From Bacillota bacterium (GTDB taxonomy: Bacteria; Bacillota; Bacilli; Lactobacillales; Streptococcaceae), in contig JAJXWC010000010.1 in the NCBI GenBank assembly GCA_021781855.1, positions 1 to 25,260 on the forward strand: a DNA stretch of 25,260 nucleotides, written 5' to 3'. The notes under the pieces were generated by a model, which was not told the DNA's origin, did no database searches, and saw only the letters and a program-made list of their open reading frames with translations. Shown piece by piece: positions 8,433 to 16,548 of this stretch. The translations under genes were made by a program, and so were the position numbers. How positions within the stretch are numbered: the first letter of the stretch is position 1; every line of letters starts with the position of its first letter.

Positions 8433-9484
8433 TGATGATAAATTATAAACAAGCGGTTGTTCAAAAAGATTTAGCATTAATTGTTGGTCAAGCCAATATT
8501 AATTGGGAAAAATTACGGAATAAAACGGTACTGATTACGGGCGTTTCGGGGATGCTGGCGACTTATCTTGCTTACACATTAGTGTATCTCAATGAAACAC
8601 AAACTTTCAATATCAAAATTATTGGTACGGCACGAAACATGGTCAAAGCTAAAGCAAAATTTGACGGTATTTTATCGGAACGGTTTATACTGCTTCAGCA
8701 CGATGTGACAGAGCCTTTTAATTATGAGGGGACAGTTGATTACATTATTCATGCTGCAAGCTCTGCGAGCCCAAAGTTTATCATGGCAGACCCTGTTGGC
8801 ATTATTAAAGCAAACACGATTGGAACAATCAATCTTCTTGAATTTGCTCGAAAGCAGCAAATTGAAAATTTCCTTTTTCTTTCTACGCGTGAAATTTACG
8901 GAAAAGCAATTTCAGCACATTTGACAGAAGAAGACTATGGTGGATTTGATATTCTTGCACCGCGGGCTTGTTACCCTGAGAGTAAACGAATGGCAGAAAC
9001 GCTGCTTGAGAGTTACCATGTGCAGTATCATTTGCCATATATGATTGCACGAATCGCTCATTCTTATGGTCCAGGTATGGAACTTGGAAATGATGGACGA
9101 ATCATGAATGATTTAATTTCAAATGTTGTCAGAAATGAAGATATTGTATTGAAATCTGACGGAAGCGCTGAGCGCGCCTTTTGTTATCTAGCGGATACAA
9201 CGAGTGCCCTTTTCACAATTTTGCTGGATGGTGTATCGGCGAATGCCTATAACGTGGCCAACGAAGATGAGCCAATTACTATTCGAGACCTGTCGGAAAA
9301 GTTGGTCAAATTATTTCCTGAAAAAAATCTTTCGGTCAAATTTGATATCCCCAAGGCACAAAGTGCCGCCTACTCAAAAGATGGGCGTACCATCATGGAA
9401 ATGCTAAAAATTGAAAAAATAGGTTGGAAACGGCTTGTCAAATTGGATGAAGGATTAAAAAGAACAGTAGAAAGTTTTAAATAA
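8432..9484 (+). CDS. Extended SDR, candidate polyol-phosphate/CDP-sugar reductase or dehydratase
   Basis: This is a 350-residue NAD(P)-dependent extended SDR. The cofactor motif is TGVSGMLA (residues 36-43), with Ala where most family members have Gly at the last position. STREIYG is at 151-157 and the catalytic YPESK at 181-185. RIAHSYGPGM and the SAERAFCYLAD segment resemble dTDP-glucose dehydratase and UDP-GlcA decarboxylase relatives. The start overlaps the cytidylyltransferase stop (TAATG; a second ATG lies three bases on). The pairing with an IspD-like enzyme recalls the two-gene CDP-polyol modules of pneumococcal capsule loci, where an SDR reduces the ketose. This assignment is an inference from order. 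Confidence 0.75.
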   Translation: MMINYKQAVVQKDLALIVGQANINWEKLRNKTVLITGVSGMLATYLAYTLVYLNETQTFNIKIIGTARNMVKAKAKFDGILSERFILLQHDVTEPFNYEGTVDYIIHAASSASPKFIMADPVGIIKANTIGTINLLEFARKQQIENFLFLSTREIYGKAISAHLTEEDYGGFDILAPRACYPESKRMAETLLESYHVQYHLPYMIARIAHSYGPGMELGNDGRIMNDLISNVVRNEDIVLKSDGSAERAFCYLADTTSALFTILLDGVSANAYNVANEDEPITIRDLSEKLVKLFPEKNLSVKFDIPKAQSAAYSKDGRTIMEMLKIEKIGWKRLVKLDEGLKRTVESFK

Positions 9485-10426
9485 ATGGTCAAAACAGCAG
9501 TCTTAATGGCGACTTACAATGGTGAGAAATTTTTGAAAAATCAGCTTGATTCAATTAAAAATCAAGAACTTCGACCAGATGTTGTCATTTTCCGAGATGA
9601 CGGCTCATCTGACCAAACGGTCAAATTTCTTGAAAACTACATTTCAGAAAATAATCTCGAAAATTGGTTCATCAACGTCAACGAAAAAAATCTCGGCTGG
9701 CGTTTAAATTTCAGGCAGTTACTTATAGATTCGCAAGTATTTGACGTTGACTATGTGTTTTTTTCAGACCAAGATGACACATGGAATCTTGATAAAAATC
9801 GTCGTCAAATTGAAGTCATGGAAGAACACCCTTATATTGATTTGCTTAGCGGAGACATTGCAATAAAAAAGATTTCAGAGCAAGCTACTGTTCCTACTTA
9901 TTTTCAGTTTTCGGACCAGACAAAAGAAATTTCAAAGTATCCTGCACGGTACAATTATCAGTCCTACCGTTCAGGCTGGACACTCGCCCTTAAAAATGAA
10001 TATGTATCAGAGCTGCTAAAGTATTGGAAGCCAGAATATGCTGTAACTCATGATGTTATAGTTTCTGTTCTTGCTAGTCTTTTAGGTACAGGGTATAATT
10101 TAAATCAAGTTGTTGGTATACACATTCGTCATGCGGGAAATGCAAGTGGTAAAATGCCTGTGAATCTACATAGTACTAGACAAGTGAATATTGAAGAGTT
10201 GTATAAAGCTGTTGGATTTTATGATATTATGTATCATGTTTTAAAAGATAAAAATTCTTCTTATACCAAAATGATAAAAGAGTATTACGATTTCTCGCTT
10301 AAGCGCTATAATTTGGCAAGGGAAAATAAAAAGATTCCAGTATTTATTCAAATCATAAGAAACTGGAAATATTATGGTACGATGAGTAGTCGAATTAGGG
10401 ATATCATTTTTTTATTTAAAAAATAA
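9485..10426 (+). CDS. GT2 family glycosyltransferase (rhamnosyltransferase-like)
   Basis: This 313-residue GT-A enzyme starts VLMATYNGEKFLKNQL, with the donor-binding RDDGSSD at residues 37-43 and the SDQDDTW motif at 94-100. This combination is common in rhamnosyl- and other capsule GT2 enzymes. A HAGNASG segment near the C-terminus is also seen in relatives. The ATG directly follows the stop of the SDR gene with no spacer, and the ribosome site is weak. Expression probably depends on coupling to the upstream gene. The dTDP-rhamnose route is expected in this strain because of rgpF, so rhamnose is a possible donor. This is not shown by the sequence. Confidence 0.86.
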   Translation: MVKTAVLMATYNGEKFLKNQLDSIKNQELRPDVVIFRDDGSSDQTVKFLENYISENNLENWFINVNEKNLGWRLNFRQLLIDSQVFDVDYVFFSDQDDTWNLDKNRRQIEVMEEHPYIDLLSGDIAIKKISEQATVPTYFQFSDQTKEISKYPARYNYQSYRSGWTLALKNEYVSELLKYWKPEYAVTHDVIVSVLASLLGTGYNLNQVVGIHIRHAGNASGKMPVNLHSTRQVNIEELYKAVGFYDIMYHVLKDKNSSYTKMIKEYYDFSLKRYNLARENKKIPVFIQIIRNWKYYGTMSSRIRDIIFLFKK

Positions 10427-10442
10427 TTTAAAGAAAGATGCA

Positions 10443-11513
10443 ATGAAAAAAATAAATTTTGTTTTACCCGCTAATTATAATCGAGCTGTGGGAGGTTTTA
10501 AAATTGTTTATCAATATGCCAATGAGCTTGCTCATAGGGGGAATGAAGTAAGTATAACTTTTTTATTTAATATGCGTGGGAAAAGTTTTATTTTAACTGG
10601 TTTTGAAAAAACAATTAATTCAAAGCTTCTCACATATGTACAGCATAAAAATGAAGTGACATGGTTTAACTTAGACAAAAAAATTAAAATTTACTATGAT
10701 TTAACACGCCCTCAGGATTTTCCAGATGCGGATGTTGTGATAGCTACGGCTGCTCCAACCACACACATTGTCTCAAAACTTTCAGAGTCGAAAGGAAAAA
10801 AATATTATTTTATACAGAACTTTGAAACATGGTTTTATAAAGGGAGCACAGAAAGGGTAAATGAGACTTATCGGCTTGGAATGACGAACATTGTCATCTC
10901 TCATGAACTGAGAGACAAAGTCTATAACGCAACAAATAAAGAGCCAGAATATCTTCCAAACTTCTATAATCATGAAGAATTTTTCTTAGAAAATCCGATA
11001 GCTCAAAGAAAAAATACTGTCAGCCTTATCAATCACATTCATGATGTAAAACGAACAAAGCTAGGTTTAGAAATTCTAGCCGAAGTAAAAAAAGAAATTC
11101 CTGATTTGACAGTCGAACTTTTTGGAGCCTATAAACCGATTACCGAGTTGGAAAGTTATGTTAACTTTACTTTTAATGCCAATTCAAAGCAGCTTAGAAA
11201 AGATATCTATGGTAAATCTAAAATTTATCTTCTGCCTAGTGTATTGGAAGGTTGGGTTTTGACGGGAATGGAAGCAATGGCGTCAGGAGCAACGGTAATA
11301 TCTAGTCGAATCGGAGGCATTACTGATTATGCGAATGATGATAATAGTATTTTGATTACTCCAGACGATAAGGAAAGCTTCGTCACTGAGATTGTAAGAA
11401 TTTTAAAAAATGATTCTTTAAGAATAAAATTAGCTGAAAGAGCTTTAAATGATGTACAACAATATGAAATTGGTTACTCTACAGATAAATTAGAAGAATT
11501 ATTTTTAAGATAG
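10443..11513 (+). CDS. GT4-like glycosyltransferase
   Basis: This is a 356-residue GT-B glycosyltransferase. The N-terminal domain opens INFVLPANYNRAVGGFKIVY, with a GG-x-K type loop like that of rhamnosyltransferases in the GT4 group. The C-terminal half contains SVLEGWVLTGMEAMASGA followed by SSRIGGITDY, the usual nucleotide-sugar pocket. It has no membrane helix. A 16-base gap separates it from the GT2 upstream and a 20-base gap from the pyruvyltransferase downstream. Local base use is more AT-rich here than in ugd or guaB, as is common for variable capsule genes. Confidence 0.83.
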   Translation: MKKINFVLPANYNRAVGGFKIVYQYANELAHRGNEVSITFLFNMRGKSFILTGFEKTINSKLLTYVQHKNEVTWFNLDKKIKIYYDLTRPQDFPDADVVIATAAPTTHIVSKLSESKGKKYYFIQNFETWFYKGSTERVNETYRLGMTNIVISHELRDKVYNATNKEPEYLPNFYNHEEFFLENPIAQRKNTVSLINHIHDVKRTKLGLEILAEVKKEIPDLTVELFGAYKPITELESYVNFTFNANSKQLRKDIYGKSKIYLLPSVLEGWVLTGMEAMASGATVISSRIGGITDYANDDNSILITPDDKESFVTEIVRILKNDSLRIKLAERALNDVQQYEIGYSTDKLEELFLR

Positions 11514-11533
11514 AAAACGAAAGACGGGAAAAA

Positions 11534-12517
11534 ATGACTAAACTTATTACAATATGGGACACATCCGTTGGAACGCTTAATGTTGGAGATGAAATTATTA
11601 ATGAAGCAGTAAAAAGAGAACTGACTGAAATTTATAGAGACGGGCATCAATTTGTAACTGTTCCCACGCATGACATTATTGGGCGTCGAGGTAGATTGAT
11701 GATTAAACAAAGTGAGGCCACCTTTGTAGCTGGAACAAATATTTTGTCATCTAAATATAAACTTTTTCGAATCAATGGTTGGAATTTAAAATTAAGAGAT
11801 GCTTTTTTTGTAAAAGGAGCAGTCTTACTTGGAGCAGGCTGGCAAAATTATCAGGGAACCCCTTCTTTGTTAAACAAGTTCTTTTATAAACGTATTTTGA
11901 ACAAAAAAATTCTACATTCTGTAAGAGACAATTACACTAAAGAAAAACTGGAAAGTATCGGTATTAACAATGTTGTGAATACGGGCTGTCCAACCCTCTG
12001 GAAATTGATACCTGAACATACCCAAAAAATTCCGCAGCAAAAGGGTAAGAAAGTCATCACAACAATCTCTGATTATAGTACAAATGAAAAAGCCAGAATG
12101 GCAGATGAAAAAATGCTAAAGACGCTTAAGGAAAACTATGAAGAAGTTTTCGTATGGCTGCAAGGTGCGTATGATGAAAATTACTTTGACTCACTTAATC
12201 CCGAACTTACAAAAAATATTGTAAAAATTCCCGGCTTACTTCAACGTTATGACCAGTTCTTGGAAGAAAATGAAGACGCTGATTTTGTTGGTACTCGGCT
12301 TCATGCAGGAATTCGTGCAATGCAAAAATGTAGGCGAGCAATCATTATCGGTATTGACAATCGTGCTATGGAAATGAAAAAAGATTATGGTCTTCCTGTT
12401 TTGGAAAGAGAAAACATTGATGCGTTGGCAGAATATATCAATACTCCTTTTGAAACAAAAATAGGTTTGGATTTTGATTTAATTCAAAAATGGAAAGCTC
12501 AATTTAAGCATGAATAA
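11534..12517 (+). CDS. Polysaccharide pyruvyltransferase family protein
   Basis: This 327-residue protein matches the polysaccharide pyruvyltransferase family (CsaB/EpsO/WcaK type). Members place a pyruvate ketal on a sugar, using phosphoenolpyruvate. Typical landmarks are VGDEII near the N-terminus (residues 17-22), SVRDNYTKEKL (129-139), NTGCPTLW (149-156) and the hallmark GTRLHAGIRAMQ (253-264) near the C-terminus. The ketal adds a carboxylate and would make the side chain more acidic. The last eight bases overlap the flippase gene, suggesting that decoration and export are expressed together. The family also includes some enzymes with other substrates, so the ketal is inferred. Confidence 0.85.
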   Translation: MTKLITIWDTSVGTLNVGDEIINEAVKRELTEIYRDGHQFVTVPTHDIIGRRGRLMIKQSEATFVAGTNILSSKYKLFRINGWNLKLRDAFFVKGAVLLGAGWQNYQGTPSLLNKFFYKRILNKKILHSVRDNYTKEKLESIGINNVVNTGCPTLWKLIPEHTQKIPQQKGKKVITTISDYSTNEKARMADEKMLKTLKENYEEVFVWLQGAYDENYFDSLNPELTKNIVKIPGLLQRYDQFLEENEDADFVGTRLHAGIRAMQKCRRAIIIGIDNRAMEMKKDYGLPVLERENIDALAEYINTPFETKIGLDFDLIQKWKAQFKHE

Positions 12518-14039
12518 AGTCTCTCAAAGTAGGCAGATGATGATTAATTTGTCCGCTGCTCTTCTTATCTTCGTTGTCAATTTCTTAATTAATTTTGTCC
12601 TTACCCCTTTTATCGTAAATACTTTGGGAGAAGCGGCAAACGGTTTTATACAGATAGCAAATAATTTTATTTCTTACATAAGTATCGTTACGATTGCTCT
12701 GAATTCAATGTCTTCACGGTTTATCACGGTTTCTTTAGTAAATGACGAGAAAAAACGTGCGAATGAATTTTATTCCTCTACTTTTGCGGGAAATATTGTT
12801 TTGCTAGCTATCGTATCTATTCCAGTTATTGTGGGAATTGCTTATCTACAGCATTTTATTCGCATTCCAATCTCTTTAATAGGGCAGGTTAAATTTTTAT
12901 TTTCTCTGATTTTTGTTAGTTATTTACTGTCAACAGCCACTCCTGTTTGGAGTGTTGCTACTTTTGTGACCAATAAAGTTTATCTTCAATCTATTGGAAC
13001 GATGATATCTACAATCGGACGGGCGCTGATTATTCTTGCGCTTTTTGGAATGTTTCACCCGCAAATATGGTATCTTGGAATAGCAGCTGTCGTTTCTACG
13101 ATTGCTTTGCAGATGTGGCAATACCATTGTAAAGTTAAGGAATTGAACGAGTTGACCGTTCGGGCTTCGGATATTCATTGGAGCAGAATTAAAGAATTGC
13201 TATCAAGCGGAGTTTGGAATTCAATTAGTCAACTGGGAAGTCTGCTTTTTGGAGGCTTGGATTTACTTCTAGCAAATATATTTATTAGTTATAACGTAAT
13301 GGGAATGATTTCAATCGCACAAATCGTCCCCAATTTTTTAGGAGGGCTGCAGAGCACAATCAATAATGTATTTACTCCTAATATGACTATTTTTTATGCT
13401 AAAGGAAAAATCAAAGAATTAGTTACAGAGATTTATAATGCGGGAAAAATAGAGATAGCATTGTTGGGCATCCCTTTTGCAGTGATTGTAGTTTTTGGTA
13501 AAGAATTCTTCACGCTTTGGATGCCTCACCATGACAGTGCCTTTCTTCAAGAGCTTTCCTTACTCTATACTTTAGGATTTCTTTTGATGGTCGGGATAAT
13601 GCCCCTCTGGAATATATTTGTAATCGTGAATAAGACAAAATCAAATTCTAATACGGTTATCATTAGTGGAGCAATAAGTGCGATTGTTACGATTGGAGCG
13701 CTACGATTTACTAATTGGGGGGCTTTAGCGATTTGCGGCATAGGTTCGGTCATTGCTATTTTAAGAAATCTTCTCTTTGTTGTTCCCTATTCGGCAAAAT
13801 ATTTGGGCCTTAAATGGACGACTTTTTTCCCGTTAGTTGGTTATACTATTTTAAATTTTGCAGTTGAGTTTGTGTTAGGGAATGTTTTAAAACAATTTAT
13901 GCCTGTTCACAGCTGGGGAACTTTATTGTTGACATCTATTGTTTTTTCTATTTTAAGCTTATTATTCAGTTTTGTTGTTATTCTGAACAGACGAGAAAAG
14001 AAGATACTGCTTACAAAAATCAAACAAGCTATCCATTAA
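12510..14039 (+). CDS. Wzx-type polysaccharide flippase (MOP superfamily)
   Basis: This 509-residue protein is almost wholly hydrophobic with about 12 to 14 predicted membrane segments, the size and layout of Wzx/RfbX exporters. The N-terminus has the family-like LINFVLTPFIVNTLGEAANG, and an NSMSSRFI stretch follows the second helix. It should flip the undecaprenyl-linked oligosaccharide across the membrane. It begins inside the last codons of the pyruvyltransferase gene. The next gene follows nine bases downstream with an AAGGAG site at its own end. A tripartite Wzx/ABC comparison is relevant because the rhamnan backbone probably uses the RgpC/D ABC exporter, so this one likely serves the side chain. 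Confidence 0.88.
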   Translation: MNKVSQSRQMMINLSAALLIFVVNFLINFVLTPFIVNTLGEAANGFIQIANNFISYISIVTIALNSMSSRFITVSLVNDEKKRANEFYSSTFAGNIVLLAIVSIPVIVGIAYLQHFIRIPISLIGQVKFLFSLIFVSYLLSTATPVWSVATFVTNKVYLQSIGTMISTIGRALIILALFGMFHPQIWYLGIAAVVSTIALQMWQYHCKVKELNELTVRASDIHWSRIKELLSSGVWNSISQLGSLLFGGLDLLLANIFISYNVMGMISIAQIVPNFLGGLQSTINNVFTPNMTIFYAKGKIKELVTEIYNAGKIEIALLGIPFAVIVVFGKEFFTLWMPHHDSAFLQELSLLYTLGFLLMVGIMPLWNIFVIVNKTKSNSNTVIISGAISAIVTIGALRFTNWGALAICGIGSVIAILRNLLFVVPYSAKYLGLKWTTFFPLVGYTILNFAVEFVLGNVLKQFMPVHSWGTLLLTSIVFSILSLLFSFVVILNRREKKILLTKIKQAIH

Positions 14040-14048
14040 GGAGTTCTT

Positions 14049-15374
14049 ATGAAAAATATTATTGTTTTAATGTATAATTTTCCACCAATTGGTGCAGGAC
14101 GCGGAATTGCTTGGACTTATTTTTGTAATGAATTGTCAAAAAAATATAAGCTTACGGTTTTTACGATTTCTCCTAGTGAATACGACCCTTTTTATAATGC
14201 AGACAAATATAAATTAATTTCTGAAAATTATCAAGTCATCAGGACTAATGCAGGACCAGTTTACCAAAGAAATGTTGAAAATTGGAAAAGAAAAGCATCA
14301 ACTTCAAAGTCAAAAAAGAACGAGCAGCCTTCTTCCAATTCCAAACAAATTATCAGTAAATTAATCAATAAAGCTAGAAAAAACTTGATTTTTCCTGATA
14401 GCACAAAATTTTGGAATAAATTCTTGGGCGAAGCCGTTTTACAATTTGGTCAGACTCAAAAAGTTGACCTTATCATTTCTGTAGGGCAGCCGTTTTCTAC
14501 ACATATTTTGGCGACAAAAGTGCGTAAAAAATTAGGAAGTAAGCTGATTTTAGATTATGGAGACCCGTGGTCATTTAATCCATCGGCGGAAACTATTCCC
14601 AGCGAGCGCAGGTGGTTGGACAGGCTAGTTGAAAAGCAAGTCTTGAAACAATCAAACTACGTTACAGTAACGACCCAAAGTACACGGAATGCATTTGAAG
14701 ATAATTTTCCTTTTGTCAGGGATAATATTGAGGTGGTAACACAAGGGGTTGATAGTTCACAATTTTTTGATGGGAAAAATGTTGTGCATGATAAAGATGA
14801 GATTACTTTATTTTATGCTGGAACTTTCTATAAGGACATCAGGAATCCGAAACCATTATTTGAAGCATTATATGGTCTGACAGATATTTTACAAGGAAAA
14901 AAAGTAAAAATTATTATTGCCGGAAAAATGGAAGATTACGTTTTAAAAATGGCGGAACCATTTACTGAAAATCAGAATGCTGATATTCAGGTTGAAATGC
15001 TAGGAAATATTTCCTTTGATGAAGTTGCAAATTATCAAAAAAAAGCGGATGCGCTCCTCTTCTTTGGAAATTATGGCGGTGTTCAGGTACCGGGGAAATT
15101 ATTTGAATATCTCGCAACTGACCGTCCGATATTTGCTATCATTCCATCAGGAGACGAATCTGAACGTTTACTAAATTCATATTCAAGAGGAATTACGGTC
15201 GATTATGATACTGAACAAATCAAAAAAGAGTTTGTAAACTTTTTGACGAGTGTAGAAAATGGAACCTATGACCAATTAGAACCTGTTTTGGATTACGATT
15301 GGACAGTTCTGTCAAATCAATATCTGAATATTGTCAAAAAGGTTTTGGGAGATGCAGAAGAAGGGAAAGCATGA
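14049..15374 (+). CDS. GT4-like glycosyltransferase
   Basis: This is a 441-residue GT-B protein with an N-terminal YNFPPIGAGRGIAW loop like that of WbuB/amino-sugar GT4 enzymes. A polar linker rich in Ser and Lys lies around residues 83-100. The C-terminal donor domain includes LFYAGTFYKDIRNPKPL and QVPGKLFEYLATDRPI. The strong AAGGAG at 14037-14042 places the start. Its stop overlaps the wecB start (ATGA). The direct coupling to UDP-GlcNAc 2-epimerase makes it a candidate ManNAc transferase. This is guilt by association only, and the donor is not visible in the sequence. Confidence 0.8.
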   Translation: MKNIIVLMYNFPPIGAGRGIAWTYFCNELSKKYKLTVFTISPSEYDPFYNADKYKLISENYQVIRTNAGPVYQRNVENWKRKASTSKSKKNEQPSSNSKQIISKLINKARKNLIFPDSTKFWNKFLGEAVLQFGQTQKVDLIISVGQPFSTHILATKVRKKLGSKLILDYGDPWSFNPSAETIPSERRWLDRLVEKQVLKQSNYVTVTTQSTRNAFEDNFPFVRDNIEVVTQGVDSSQFFDGKNVVHDKDEITLFYAGTFYKDIRNPKPLFEALYGLTDILQGKKVKIIIAGKMEDYVLKMAEPFTENQNADIQVEMLGNISFDEVANYQKKADALLFFGNYGGVQVPGKLFEYLATDRPIFAIIPSGDESERLLNSYSRGITVDYDTEQIKKEFVNFLTSVENGTYDQLEPVLDYDWTVLSNQYLNIVKKVLGDAEEGKA

Positions 15375-16480
15375 AAAAAATAAAAGTAATGACTGTTTTT
15401 GGAACGCGACCAGAGGCAATAAAAATGGCTCCGCTCATTAAAGCACTACAGAATGATGAAGTATTTGAGCCGATTATTACGGTCACCGCACAGCACCGTC
15501 AAATGCTTGACCAGGTATTAGAAATTTTTGACCTTCATCCAGATTACGATTTGGACATCATGAAGAACGGACAAACCCTGACGGATATCACAAGTAGAGT
15601 ACTTCTAAAACTTGATGCAGTACTCACGGAAACTCAGCCGGACATCATTCTCGTTCATGGTGATACTACCACAACATTGGCGGCAGGGCTTTCAGCATTC
15701 TACCATCAAATTAAAATTGGTCATGTGGAAGCAGGACTTCGTACTTGGAACAAACTTTCACCTTTTCCTGAAGAGATGAACCGTCAGGTAACTGATATTC
15801 TTGCTGACCTTTATTTTGCGCCTACTCAAAGAAGCAAAGAAAATCTTCTGCGTGAAAACCATCCGGAAAATTCAATTTTTGTAACGGGAAATACAGCGAT
15901 TGACGCATTGAAATATACTATTTCTGATGAATATTCTAATGAGTTGTTAGATAGTATTAAAGATAAAAAAATAATTTTAGTAACAATGCATCGTCGTGAA
16001 AATTTGGGACAACCGATGACAAACGTGTTCAAAGCAATCAACCAGCTTGTTGAAAAGAATGATGAGATTGAAGTAGTTTTCCCTATTCATAAAAATCCCA
16101 AAGTCAGACAAAATGCGAATGATACATTGATTAAATCAGAGCGGATTCACATTATTGAGCCGTTAGATGCTGTTGATTTTCAGAATTTTGCTAAACGGAG
16201 TTATCTGATTATGACCGATTCTGGGGGTGTTCAAGAAGAGGCACCTTCTCTAGGCATTCCTGTACTCGTATTAAGAGATACAACGGAACGTCCTGAAGGA
16301 ATTGATGCAGGGACACTAAAATTAGTGGGAACAGATAAAAGTGTTGTCTTTGAAGCCGCTCAATTACTTTTGGAAAATAAATCTGAATATAATAGAATGA
16401 GCCATGCATCAAATCCATACGGAGATGGAACAGCAAGTGAACAAATTCTTGAAATCATCAAAAATTATTTTAAAGATTAA
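15371..16480 (+). CDS. wecB: UDP-N-acetylglucosamine 2-epimerase (non-hydrolysing)
   Basis: The enzyme interconverts UDP-GlcNAc and UDP-ManNAc in the cytoplasm. It is 369 residues, the standard WecB/MnaA length. Canonical motifs are VFGTRPEAIKMAP (residues 9-21), HGDTTTT, HVEAGLRTWN, MHRRENLGQP and TDSGGVQEEAPSLG. An upstream in-frame ATG at 15299 lies inside the previous gene. The ATG at 15371 gives the family-typical start, with GAAGAAGGGA just upstream and an ATGA overlap with the GT4 stop. No ManNAc dehydrogenase is recognised in the window, so ManNAc itself, not ManNAcA, is the expected building block. It may also serve teichoic-acid linkage-unit synthesis. Confidence 0.93.
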   Translation: MKKIKVMTVFGTRPEAIKMAPLIKALQNDEVFEPIITVTAQHRQMLDQVLEIFDLHPDYDLDIMKNGQTLTDITSRVLLKLDAVLTETQPDIILVHGDTTTTLAAGLSAFYHQIKIGHVEAGLRTWNKLSPFPEEMNRQVTDILADLYFAPTQRSKENLLRENHPENSIFVTGNTAIDALKYTISDEYSNELLDSIKDKKIILVTMHRRENLGQPMTNVFKAINQLVEKNDEIEVVFPIHKNPKVRQNANDTLIKSERIHIIEPLDAVDFQNFAKRSYLIMTDSGGVQEEAPSLGIPVLVLRDTTERPEGIDAGTLKLVGTDKSVVFEAAQLLLENKSEYNRMSHASNPYGDGTASEQILEIIKNYFKD

Positions 16481-16548
16481 CAATCAATCAATAAATTTTT
16501 CAATTAAAGAAAGTGCTATTCTAAAAAGTAGTAGAGGAGCAAAATAAA

